Part shown: in pieces, positions 1 to 7,672 of the stretch
Numbering within the stretch: position 1 is the stretch's first letter
Layout: the number at the start of each line of letters is the position of its first letter
Assembly: GCA_036001245.1 (NCBI GenBank)
Contig: DASYUL010000060.1
Location: 1-32,187, forward strand
Length of the DNA: 32,187 bases
From: Gp7-AA6 sp036001245
GTDB lineage: Bacteria > Acidobacteriota > Thermoanaerobaculia > UBA5066 > Gp7-AA6
Direction: 5' to 3'
Position numbers and translations under genes: made by a program
Notes under the pieces: model-generated
The model's database searches: none
The model's input: only the letters and a program-made list of their open reading frames with translations
Told to the model about the DNA's origin: nothing

Positions 1-1874
1 CCCTTCGTCAGGGAGTCCGGGCCCTGCCCGAAACACGGGCCGCACCACGACTGGCGGATCGCCCCGCCCACTGAGCGGAACACGTCGGCGATCGACTCGC
101 CGCCCAGGCGCGGGTCGGACATCTCGATCTGCCTTCCAACCCCCCCCGATCCGGGGAAGACCGCGAGCGACTTCGCGACCTTTTGGAAGCCCTGCTCCCG
201 CGCCGCGCGGAAGACGAGCGCCGCGGACAGCAGGTCGTCGTAGCTGCCGTTCGTGCAGGAGCCGATGAGCGCCTTGTCGAACGGCAACCGCTCCCGCGCG
301 ATCTCGTCCGCCGGGTAGGCGTTTCCGGGCGAATAGGGCTTCGCGATCATCGGCTCGACCGAATCGAGCCGCAGCTCCTCGTCGATCTCGTAGACGGCGT
401 CGGCGCCCGGCCCGACGCGCGGGTACGGCAGCGTCTCGGGGGGCATTCCCTTTTCGCGGTACCACACGTCGGTGAGCTCGTCCTGCGCGAAGATGCCGTT
501 CAACGCCTCTCCCTCCGCCATCATGTTGGCGATCGTGTTGCGGTAGGCGATCGGGAGCTGCATCTGCGCGTCGACGAACTCGACGGACATGCCGCCCGAT
601 TGCTTCGCGCCCCACCGGCGCAGCAGCTCGAGCACGATGTCCTTTCCGGACACCCACGGACGCAGAGCTCCGCGAAACACGACGCGGCGCTGCTTCGCGA
701 GCGTGAAGTAGATATAGCCGGTCGCCCATCCGAAACCGAGCGTGGTGGAGCCGACGCCGAACCCCACCGCTCCGTACGCGCCGTAGGCGCGGCTGTGCGA
801 GTCCGCCCCCGGGATGAACTGCCCGGGGAGAACGAGCCCCTGCTCGGGGAAGTAGAAGTGGAAGATGCCGTCCCCCGGCGTGGCGTAGTACGGCTTCTCG
901 ATTCCGTGCAGCCGCGCGAACTCGCGCCCGATCGCGGTCTGGCGTTCGTCCGCGTCCTTGCCGGTGAAGACGAAGTGATCGTTGGCGATCGCCGCCTGCC
1001 GCGGAAAGATCGCGTCACCCCCGGTGATCTGGTTGAAGGTGTGGATCGCGAAGGGCGCCGTCCCGTCGGATGCCGGAAGCAGATCCGCGTAGACGCGCAG
1101 CGTGGCGCCGGGCGCGACGCGGGCGTCCTTGTCGACGCGGTGCGCCCACGCGATCTGTTCGGTGGTCGTCATCGTTCGCGCGGTTTCGGGGTCCGGCCAC
1201 GAGAGGTCGGCTCGGGTTTCCACCGATCGCCGGAGCTCCCGCCGCCCGACCGCGAAGATGCCGCCGCTCCGTCGGATCTCCTCTTCTTTCGGAGTGAGCG
1301 GCACGGGGTCGTAGCTCCTGCCCTTCGTCTCGTTCGTGAGCCGCCGCGTGTCCGGATCGAACGAGAAGACGTCGCCGTCCTCTGCATCCGCGACCGCCTC
1401 GGGGCTCTGCACCACGTGCAGTCCGAGGTTGAACGCGTTGCGCCGGAAGATGTCGCCCATGTTCGCGCCGCAGACGACGACGAGCTCCAACCCGGCCTCC
1501 TCGGCGACGCCTTTCAGGCCGGCGGGGCTCATCTCGCGCGACGAGCCGATCGCAAAGCGGTCTCCGGCGACCAGGAACGTCTCGCCGCGGTGCACGCGCT
1601 CGCGGAAGTCCGGCATCAGGTAACGGAACGCCCCGGTTTTCCAGCGCTCGTCGAGCCGGTCGAGGCTCTCGGAGACGCAGTCGGCGGCGGGCGTGATCTG
1701 GTCGGTGTCGATCGCGTCGCGCTTCTTTCCGGGCGTCTTCGGGTCCCAGAAGACGAGCGCGCGTCCGCGGATCGCCCGCGGTGATTCCTCGCCGGCCGCG
1801 TCGGATGCGCGCGGTCCAGGCAGGCGGTCGGCGGTGACGCCGGGCTTGAAGCGCGCGGGCTCGATCCGATGCAT
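1..1874 (-). CDS. Fused LeuD/LeuC-like aconitase-superfamily hydro-lyase (3' end beyond window)
   Basis: About 624 residues are visible; the frame is open to the left edge, so the C-terminus is missing. The N-terminal ~200 residues form the swivel domain found in LeuD: DTDQITP at residues 56-62 and the catalytic-serine motif SSRE at 111-114. The rest is the LeuC/aconitase catalytic region, with GADSHS followed by a Gly-rich stretch, and the three [4Fe-4S] ligands in SCTNG (C540) and CGPC (C611, C614). Family members interconvert hydroxy-acids by stereospecific dehydration/rehydration (citrate, 3-isopropylmalate, homocitrate or methylcitrate types). Swivel-first order is like AcnB and opposite to AcnA, and the large and small LeuCD subunits are here one chain. 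The ATG at 1874 directly precedes the swivel domain. The gene is divergent from the radical SAM gene across ~130 bp. The substrate cannot be assigned from sequence. Confidence 0.85.
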   Translation of the reverse strand, partial: MHRIEPARFKPGVTADRLPGPRASDAAGEESPRAIRGRALVFWDPKTPGKKRDAIDTDQITPAADCVSESLDRLDERWKTGAFRYLMPDFRERVHRGETFLVAGDRFAIGSSREMSPAGLKGVAEEAGLELVVVCGANMGDIFRRNAFNLGLHVVQSPEAVADAEDGDVFSFDPDTRRLTNETKGRSYDPVPLTPKEEEIRRSGGIFAVGRRELRRSVETRADLSWPDPETARTMTTTEQIAWAHRVDKDARVAPGATLRVYADLLPASDGTAPFAIHTFNQITGGDAIFPRQAAIANDHFVFTGKDADERQTAIGREFARLHGIEKPYYATPGDGIFHFYFPEQGLVLPGQFIPGADSHSRAYGAYGAVGFGVGSTTLGFGWATGYIYFTLAKQRRVVFRGALRPWVSGKDIVLELLRRWGAKQSGGMSVEFVDAQMQLPIAYRNTIANMMAEGEALNGIFAQDELTDVWYREKGMPPETLPYPRVGPGADAVYEIDEELRLDSVEPMIAKPYSPGNAYPADEIARERLPFDKALIGSCTNGSYDDLLSAALVFRAAREQGFQKVAKSLAVFPGSGGVGRQIEMSDPRLGGESIADVFRSVGGAIRQSWCGPCFGQGPDSLTK

Positions 1875-2003
1875 CGCTCGGACGATAACTCTGTCGCGGT
1901 CCGGCGCATTCTCCTCTCCCTCCTGGCGGTTGTTCCGGCTGCGCCGGACCGAGGAGAGAGCTAGAAGCATCTCGGCTACACTCCGCTCCGAAAAACCCTT
2001 CCC

Positions 2004-3542
2004 ATGGCCTCTCTTCGCGTCGTCATCGTCAAACCCAGCAAGTACTCCGCCGACGGTTTCGTCGAGCGCTTTCGTCGCGGTTTCATGCCGAATACCACGG
2101 TGCCGTATCTCGCGAGCATGACTCCCGGCGTCGTCGCCGGCCGGCGGTGCGACGTCGAGACGATCGACGAGTACGTCGAAACCGACCGGGGATACCTCGA
2201 CCGCTTCGAGCCCGGCCCGGGGGAGCGGACCCTCGTGGCGCTCGTCGGCGTCCAGAGCCACCAACTGCACCGCGCGCTCGACCTCGCGGCGTACGCGCGG
2301 AGCCGCGGGGCGCAGGCGGTGATCGGCGGCCCCCATCCCATGACCTGCGATACGACGATGCTCCAGGGGCGCGGCGTCGCGTTCGCGCTCTCCGAGGCGG
2401 AAACGATCTGGCCGGCGATCCTCGACGACGCGCTCTCCGGCGAGCTCGCCCCGGTGTACGGCGCGGGAGAGAGGTGGGAGCGGCAGCTCGACCCTCCCGT
2501 GCTCATCCCTCCGACGAAGCGCAACCTCGCGCGCTACGCGGTGCCGATGCTCGGCATCTACCCGGCGCGCGGCTGCCCGTACTCCTGCAATTTCTGCTCG
2601 GTGATCAAGATCGCGGGACATCGCGTCCGCAGCCAGCCGGTCGAGACGACGCTCGCGAGCCTGCGGGCGGCAAAGAGCGGCGGCGTTAAGTTCGTGATGT
2701 TCACGTCCGACAACTTCAACAAGTACCCGGACGTGCAGGAGCTTCTCGAGGCGATGGTCGCGGAGCGGATCGAGCTGCCGTTCTTCGCGCAGTGCGACGC
2801 TCAGATCCATCGGCAGGAGGACCTGCTCGAGCTCATGGCGCGCGCCGGATGTCACCAGATCTTCGTCGGGGCCGAGTCGTTCGACACCGAGGCGTTGCGC
2901 GGCGCGCACAAGTTTCACAACGACCCGGCGCGGTACGCGAAGATCGTCGCGCTCTGCCGTGAGAACGGGATCACGATCCACTTCTCGAACATCCTCGGGT
3001 TTCCCGGGGACACCGAGAGCGGGATCCTCCGGCACCTCGCGACGCTCTCCGAGCTCGCGCCCGACGTCGCGTCCTTCTACGTCCTGACTCCGATCCCCGG
3101 CACCGAGCAGTACGACGACTTCCTGCGGGACGGCTGGATCACCGAGAGGAATCTCGACCGCTACGACGGCACGTGCGTGACGTGGAGGCATCCGAACCTG
3201 TCGGGAGAGGACCTGCGGCGCCTGCTCTTCCGCTGCTATCGCGAGTTCTACGGGGCGCGGGACGTTGCCGGCAAGCTCGTGCGGCTTCTTCGCGGTCGTC
3301 GCGACTACCGGCTGTCCGGCGCCCTCTTCGCGGTCTTGGGCCTCTCGGCGATCTCGCGCCTGGCGGCGAGTCGCCGGGTTCACCCGATGGCGGGCGGGAT
3401 CGCCCGGGTGCGGCGCGACTGCGCGCGCGACTACGCCGGGCTGCGGCGGCGCGTCTTCGGATTTGACCTCGCGCCGCTGCCCGCCAGTCTCGCGCTCTCG
3501 GCGGCGGACGAGGACCTCAACCGCCGGGCGAAGCTCGTCTAG
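2004..3542 (+). CDS. B12-binding-domain-like radical SAM protein
   Basis: A 512-aa protein with an N-terminal Rossmann-like region (about 1-150) resembling the cobalamin-binding domain of B12-dependent radical SAM enzymes; the classical DxHxxG cobalamin loop is not apparent. The radical SAM core follows, with CxxxCxxC cysteines at 191, 195 and 198 in a CPYSCNFC context that binds the SAM-cleaving [4Fe-4S] cluster. Later landmarks are GAES (about 290) and GFPGDT (about 335), usual for SAM contact and barrel closure. The C-terminal ~110 residues are Arg-rich and unassigned. Such proteins perform radical methylation, cyclisation or rearrangement of lipids, tetrapyrroles or natural products; the substrate here is unknown. 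The TAG stop shares bases with the stop of the convergent M56 gene (CTAG at 3539-3542). No clear ribosome-binding site precedes the ATG. Confidence 0.85.
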   Translation: MASLRVVIVKPSKYSADGFVERFRRGFMPNTTVPYLASMTPGVVAGRRCDVETIDEYVETDRGYLDRFEPGPGERTLVALVGVQSHQLHRALDLAAYARSRGAQAVIGGPHPMTCDTTMLQGRGVAFALSEAETIWPAILDDALSGELAPVYGAGERWERQLDPPVLIPPTKRNLARYAVPMLGIYPARGCPYSCNFCSVIKIAGHRVRSQPVETTLASLRAAKSGGVKFVMFTSDNFNKYPDVQELLEAMVAERIELPFFAQCDAQIHRQEDLLELMARAGCHQIFVGAESFDTEALRGAHKFHNDPARYAKIVALCRENGITIHFSNILGFPGDTESGILRHLATLSELAPDVASFYVLTPIPGTEQYDDFLRDGWITERNLDRYDGTCVTWRHPNLSGEDLRRLLFRCYREFYGARDVAGKLVRLLRGRRDYRLSGALFAVLGLSAISRLAASRRVHPMAGGIARVRRDCARDYAGLRRRVFGFDLAPLPASLALSAADEDLNRRAKLV

Positions 3543-6073
3543 TCGTCGTCGAGGTCCTTCACGCGGGCGAGGGCCTGCCGATAGCGCGGATCGCCGCGGA
3601 GGTTGTCGAGGTCGTCGTCGCTGCGAAGTGTGCCCGAATCGTCGAACCCTGCGTCGAGCGCCTTCGACAGCCACGCGAACGCCTCATCCTTCCGGTCCAT
3701 GAGGGAGTAGGCGCAGGCGAGGTTGTACATGGTGGTCGCGGGGCGGTAGCGCAGGTCGAGCGCGCGCTGAAAAGGCTCGACCGAGGCCTCGGGCCGATCC
3801 CCCTCGATCCGCGCGTATCCGAGGTTGGACCACGCGCGGCCGCTCTGGGGATGGCTCTGGACGTAGTCCGCGAAATGCTGCTCGCTCTCGCGCCACGCGT
3901 TTCGCCGTCCGGCACGCGTCCAGGACTTCATGCTCCCCCACTCGAAGCGGTGGAGCTCGAGGTCCTGCGCCATCTTCAGGAGCTCGCGGTAGCGCGGCTC
4001 GCCGCGGACGTTGTCGAGGTCGTCGTCCTTGCGGAAGAGCCCGACGTCGTCGAACCCGGCCTCGAGGGACTTCTGCAGGTAGTCGAGCGCCCGAGTCTTG
4101 TCGCCTTTCAGGGCGAGCGCGCACGCGGTGTTGTAGAGGGAGCCGCCTTCCCGGTATCCGCGCGCTGCCGACGCCTGGAACGCCTGCGCGGCGACGTCGT
4201 ACCGGCCGACCTCGAGGAGCTCCTTTCCGATGTTGTAGAGGGCGCCGCCCTTCGTCGCGCGCGAGGCCTGAAGCTCGCGGAAGCGGTCGGCGAGGCGGTC
4301 CGCGCGGTGCCGGCTCGCCTCGATCTTCTCCGCGCGCAGGTTCTTACGAAGCTCGACGAAGCGCGGATCGGAGCGCACGGCGTCGAGGTCGTCGTCCTTG
4401 TCGATGTACGAGGACAGCTCGAAACCTTCTTGCAGCGATTTCCTCAGCCACTCGACGGCGCGATCGGCGTTCCCCTTTCGCGCGTACCCGCACGCGATGT
4501 TGTAGGTCGCCGCGTCGACGCGGGTTCCCTCTTCGATCGCGTGCCCGAAGGCCGCGATCGCCTCGTCGTACCGCCCTTCGTTGTGGAGCTCCATGCCGAG
4601 GGAGTACCAGTCGCCGCCGCTCTTCGGGTGCCTGCGCGACGCCTGGACGAACCGCGACTCCGCCGAGGGCGCCGGTTGCTCCGCCTGGACGGGTTCCGCC
4701 CACGCCGTCTCTTCGGCGCCGGGGGCGGCGTCGGCCGAAACGGAGTCGGCTTCGGGCGAGACGGACGACTGGACGACGGCGGGGGAGGCCTGCCTGGGGG
4801 CCTCTTTCTCGCGAGCGACGGGCCGCTTCGATTCGGTGGACTTCTTCTCGGGACACGACGAGGAGACCTCGTCGGCCGCGGAATCGAGAGCGGCTCCGGA
4901 AAAGGTCCGAGTGGAGGCCATCGCGTCGGCGCGCTGCGGCGCCCACGGCTCGAAGACGGCCAGGGCGACGACCGCCGTGACGATCGCGGCCGCGGCGACC
5001 CGCGCTTCGCGTCCGGAGACCACGCGCCGGGCGACCGCCGGATCGAGGATCGCGCGCATGCGGCCGTCCCAGTACGAGCGGCGCGCCATCGCGACCGCGG
5101 GCAGGGCCCGCTGATGAGAGAGCCGCAGCGAGCGGATGATCGAGAGAAGGTGCGCCGCGTACGCCGACGGGCGGGTGCCCGCCGCGAGCACGAGGTCGTC
5201 GCACGCGCGCTCGGCGTCCTTCTGCATGCGGACGCGGGTCGACCACGCGAGCGGGTGGAACCAGTAGAGAGCCGACGCGGCCTGCGCGATCATGAGGGCG
5301 ACCCAGTCGCCCCGGCGGACGTGCGCGAGCTCGTGGAGGAGGACGACGCGGCACCGCTCGTCGTTCCACCGGCGCGCTGCGTCCGGGAGCAGGACGACGG
5401 GCCGAAGGACGCCGGCGGTGACCGGAACGACGACGTCGGCGCTGAAGAGCAGCCGGACGGAACGCGCGAGACCGAGCTTCGCGGCGAGCCCGGTCGACAG
5501 GACGGCCCAATTCGCGTCCACCTCGTCCGACGCGCGCCGGCGGATGCGCGCGACGCGCGCGCTGCCGACACCGAGACGGGCCGAGGCGAGCACGGTCCCG
5601 ACCGACCAGAGAGCGAGAGTCCCGAACATCCACCACGTCGGAGAGGAGGACGTTTTCGGCGCGGTCCCGTCCGGCTCGAAGCCTTTTCCTCCGGAGACGT
5701 CAACATCGGCGCTTTCTTCGAACGATGGAGCGGGCCCTGTTTCCCCGACTTCCCGTTCGGCAACCGCCGGGAACGCGGAGGCCTCCGGCTCGTTCCGCGT
5801 TTGGCGCAATTCCAGAGACCCGAACGCGGCGTCGACCGACGGCATCGCGGGAACCGGACTCGGGATGAGCGGGATCTCCCATCGCGGCGCGAAGAGAGAA
5901 GCGGCCGGCAGTACGAGCACGCCGGCGAGGCCGAGCGTCGCGACCATCTGCCGGACGGCGGCCGACGCGCGCCGGAGCGCGAAGAGCACGGCCGCGGTCA
6001 TGCCGAGGAGGATCGTCGCCTTGAAGACGAGGTCGAGAGCGAAACGAGCGGCGACCGCGAGGTTCTCTGTCAT
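3539..6073 (-). CDS. BlaR1/MecR1-like M56 metallopeptidase with C-terminal TPR modules
   Basis: An 844-aa membrane protein. Hydrophobic segments near residues 10-30, 44-62, 145-170 and 360-378 match the four-helix BlaR1 layout. The zinc-protease motif HELAH is at 247-251 and a downstream DAERACDD segment supplies the expected acidic residue. Instead of a penicillin-binding sensor domain, the region after the last helix is a Pro/Ala/Ser linker and then three copies of a module of about 100-130 residues: a TPR (Y-N-x-A-C-x-A) followed by a DDDLDxxRxxPR tail, the 'end-of-group' type. In BlaR1 systems the protease is activated by an external signal and inactivates the partner repressor. The BlaI-like repressor gene lies immediately upstream (stop and start separated by 1 nt), so the two almost certainly form an operon. 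Because the sensor is replaced by TPRs, the signal is probably protein-borne rather than a beta-lactam; that is inference. Confidence 0.9.
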   Translation of the reverse strand: MTENLAVAARFALDLVFKATILLGMTAAVLFALRRASAAVRQMVATLGLAGVLVLPAASLFAPRWEIPLIPSPVPAMPSVDAAFGSLELRQTRNEPEASAFPAVAEREVGETGPAPSFEESADVDVSGGKGFEPDGTAPKTSSSPTWWMFGTLALWSVGTVLASARLGVGSARVARIRRRASDEVDANWAVLSTGLAAKLGLARSVRLLFSADVVVPVTAGVLRPVVLLPDAARRWNDERCRVVLLHELAHVRRGDWVALMIAQAASALYWFHPLAWSTRVRMQKDAERACDDLVLAAGTRPSAYAAHLLSIIRSLRLSHQRALPAVAMARRSYWDGRMRAILDPAVARRVVSGREARVAAAAIVTAVVALAVFEPWAPQRADAMASTRTFSGAALDSAADEVSSSCPEKKSTESKRPVAREKEAPRQASPAVVQSSVSPEADSVSADAAPGAEETAWAEPVQAEQPAPSAESRFVQASRRHPKSGGDWYSLGMELHNEGRYDEAIAAFGHAIEEGTRVDAATYNIACGYARKGNADRAVEWLRKSLQEGFELSSYIDKDDDLDAVRSDPRFVELRKNLRAEKIEASRHRADRLADRFRELQASRATKGGALYNIGKELLEVGRYDVAAQAFQASAARGYREGGSLYNTACALALKGDKTRALDYLQKSLEAGFDDVGLFRKDDDLDNVRGEPRYRELLKMAQDLELHRFEWGSMKSWTRAGRRNAWRESEQHFADYVQSHPQSGRAWSNLGYARIEGDRPEASVEPFQRALDLRYRPATTMYNLACAYSLMDRKDEAFAWLSKALDAGFDDSGTLRSDDDLDNLRGDPRYRQALARVKDLDDD

Positions 6074-6074
6074 T

Positions 6075-6464
6075 TCACCGGCCCTCCTGCCTGGCCTGAT
6101 CGATCAATCGGGAGAGACGCGCGAACTCATCGTCTGTTAGGTCGGCGCGCGACATGTCGAGCAGCGCGGCGACGGCCTTCTCGGTCGAGCCTTCGAAGAA
6201 GGTCTTCAGCATGTTCTGGAGCGCCGACCGGCTCGCGCGGGACCGACCGAGCGTCGGGGTGTAGACGTAGCTCTTGCCCTCGAGGACGTGCCGGAGGTGA
6301 CCCTTGTTCTCGAGGACCCGGAGCATCGCTCGCACCGCGGAGTAGCTCGGGGGTTCCGGGATCTGGCCGAGCACGTCGGTCGCGGTCGCTCGGCCCAGCC
6401 GGTAAACGGCATCCATGATCTGCCGCTCCCGCCGGGAAAGGTTGGTGAGCGCTTTCGTCGTCAA
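6075..6464 (-). CDS. BlaI/MecI/CopY-family transcriptional repressor
   Basis: A 129-aa winged-helix repressor. Residues 8-75 contain the BlaI DNA-binding core (LSRRERQIMDAVYRLG, then PSYSAVRAMLRVLENKG as recognition helix, then the wing HVLEGKSYVYTPT). The C-terminal half is the helical dimerisation arm, which is cleaved in this family by the cognate M56 protease. The start codon is TTG at 6464, chosen because GGAGG lies 5 nt upstream and the reading begins right before the conserved helix. It is the first gene of the repressor-protease operon, and a perfect inverted repeat in its promoter suggests autorepression. It is close to the usual family length of about 120-130 residues. Confidence 0.92.
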   Translation of the reverse strand: MTTKALTNLSRRERQIMDAVYRLGRATATDVLGQIPEPPSYSAVRAMLRVLENKGHLRHVLEGKSYVYTPTLGRSRASRSALQNMLKTFFEGSTEKAVAALLDMSRADLTDDEFARLSRLIDQARQEGR

Positions 6465-6515
6465 CGGGCCTCCGGTCCGGTTTTGATTCGTCGTCGTCCC
6501 GCTCCTGCTAAAAAA

Positions 6516-6529
6516 CTAGCACATGCTAG
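6516..6529. promoter_or_regulatory. Putative BlaI operator (inverted repeat)
   Basis: The arms CTAGCA and TGCTAG are perfectly complementary and separated by 2 bp, the dyad size used by BlaI/MecI repressors. The site lies 52-65 bp upstream of the TTG start of the repressor gene and overlaps its predicted -10 hexamer. Binding by the repressor would therefore block its own operon. The operator assignment is inferred from position and symmetry. Confidence 0.7.
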
Positions 6530-6551
6530 AGAAACAGCATCACGGCGTCAA
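6523..6551 (-). promoter_or_regulatory. Putative sigma-70 promoter of the blaI-like operon
   Basis: On the minus strand a -35 box TTGACG (6551-6546) is followed after 17 bp by TAGCAT (6528-6523), a 4/6 match to the -10 consensus. The transcript would start about 50 nt before the TTG start codon. The -10 box is part of the inverted repeat described as the operator. Confidence 0.55.
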
Positions 6552-6748
6552 GGGATACGCGGAGGCTCGAAAAAGGTTATTTCCGCCGTCCGGCTGAGCC
6601 CGGCGGACCACCGGGACCTGGAACCCGGAAACTCGGAACTTGAGTCAGTATCCGACGGATGCCCTTGAGTCGCCGCAACTTCCGGATCGCGCTGCCCGCG
6701 AGTTCCTGGATTGACCGCGGCAGCGGCCGTAGCGTTCCGCGCACACCA

Positions 6749-6780
6749 AAAAAGAAAAGAGGGCTCGAACGAGCCCTCCC
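6749..6780 (-). terminator. Rho-independent terminator of the exported OB-fold-like gene
   Basis: On the minus strand, GAGGGCTC and GAGCCCTC form a perfect 8-bp stem with a 4-nt loop, followed by a T-rich run (TTTTCTTTTTT). It begins about 30 nt after the stop of the gene at 6807-7106. The remainder of the 342-bp non-coding stretch 6465-6806 holds the blaI-like promoter and operator; I see nothing else in 6555-6748. Confidence 0.85.
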
Positions 6781-6806
6781 GCGGCGTCGACTCGTTCCAG
6801 GACGCT

Positions 6807-7106
6807 CTACATCTTGGCCGTGTGTGTGCGGCGGATCTCCGTCGCCCACATTTTTCCGTCCTTCTCCGTCACGTCGAAATGAATCGAGTCCCCGACCTTC
6901 AGATCGGAGAGCTTCGCGCCCTTGACCTTCGTCGTGTCGGTCCAGTTGATCGTCCAGGTCTGCCCGTGCTCGCCCTCGACGGTGATCGTCTTCTGATCCA
7001 TGTCGATATTTGTGATCTTTCCTTCGTGCGGCTTGCGACCGTGGGCGTAGGCGGCGGCGGCCGCGCAGAGAAATACGAACAGGGAAACCGTCAGGGCCTT
7101 CTTCAT
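6807..7106 (-). CDS. Small exported protein, DUF5666/CusF-like OB-fold candidate
   Basis: A 99-aa protein with a clear signal peptide: MKK followed by a hydrophobic core and A-A-A-Y-A-H, with cleavage probable after about residue 21. The mature ~75 residues follow the pattern G-x-I-x-x-I-D, TITVEGE, a W-T-I-x-W segment, then LKVGDSIHFDV and a final TEI strand, as in short periplasmic beta-barrel proteins of the DUF5666 or CusF type. The His-rich mature N-terminus (AHGRKPHEG) might bind a metal, but the Met/Trp copper site of CusF is not clearly present. A strong GAGGAGG ribosome-binding site lies upstream of the ATG, and its own terminator follows. It is divergent from the BON lipoprotein gene. 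Function is not established. Confidence 0.75.
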   Translation of the reverse strand: MKKALTVSLFVFLCAAAAAYAHGRKPHEGKITNIDMDQKTITVEGEHGQTWTINWTDTTKVKGAKLSDLKVGDSIHFDVTEKDGKMWATEIRRTHTAKM

Positions 7107-7136
7107 GAATACCTCCTCGTGTTGCTTCCGATGCTT

Positions 7137-7158
7137 CGACTCCAGACGTCCGGAGTCG
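7137..7158. promoter_or_regulatory. 22-bp near-perfect palindrome in a divergent intergenic region
   Basis: Arms CGACTCC and GGAGTCG flank the smaller palindrome GACGTC, with a single mismatched pair. It lies 30 bp upstream of the ATG at 7106 (minus) and 100 bp upstream of the ATG at 7259 (plus). It could be an operator for the divergent pair or a hairpin in the leader of the minus-strand gene. No T-run follows on either strand, so it is not an intrinsic terminator. Confidence 0.5.
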
Positions 7159-7258
7159 ACCAGATGTCGAATGAACCGCGGATGAATTTGCGCACCGTCG
7201 AGCCCGTGCGTCCGGGCATAACGCTTGCTCGCGCTCCCCGGAAGAGAGGAATTTCGAG

Positions 7259-7642
7259 ATGAACAAGAGAAGTTCGATTTCCAAAGCCTTGATGGCGCTC
7301 TTCCTCTGCTCCGCGCTCGTCGTCGCCTGCCGGCCGAACGAGACCGTCGAGCGTCAGACGAAGGACGCCGCGCTCAAAGCCCAGGTGAAAGCGAAGATTG
7401 CGTCCGACGTCGGCGCCGCGACCGTAACGGCCGTCGAGGTCAACGTGACGAACGGCGTCGCGACCCTCGCCGGCTCGGTCCGAAGCGAGGACGAGAAACA
7501 GAGGGCAGAGGCGGCCGCGCGAAGCGTCGAAGGCATTACCGGGGTCAACAACAACCTCCAGGTGAACCCGATCGAGGTCGCGCCCACTCCGACATCCGCG
7601 CCCGGGATCGCGACGACGCCTCCGGCCGCGACGACGCCCTAA
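7259..7642 (+). CDS. BON-domain exported (probable lipo-) protein
   Basis: A 127-aa protein. The first 25 residues are a signal peptide ending VVAC, a plausible but imperfect lipobox with C25 as the lipidation site. Residues about 35-105 form a single BON domain: an amphipathic helix (DAALKAQVKAKIASD), the strand pair VEVNVTNGVATLAGSV, then the helix and GVNNNLQV strand typical of OsmY-type domains. BON domains bind phospholipid or attach periplasmic proteins to the envelope. The C-terminal ~25 residues are Pro/Thr/Ala-rich and disordered. A GAGGA ribosome-binding site precedes the ATG. It is monocistronic and convergent with the DUF748 gene after a 30-bp gap. Confidence 0.85.
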   Translation: MNKRSSISKALMALFLCSALVVACRPNETVERQTKDAALKAQVKAKIASDVGAATVTAVEVNVTNGVATLAGSVRSEDEKQRAEAAARSVEGITGVNNNLQVNPIEVAPTPTSAPGIATTPPAATTP

Positions 7643-7672
7643 AGACGCCCCGCTCCGACGATCGGATTCGCG

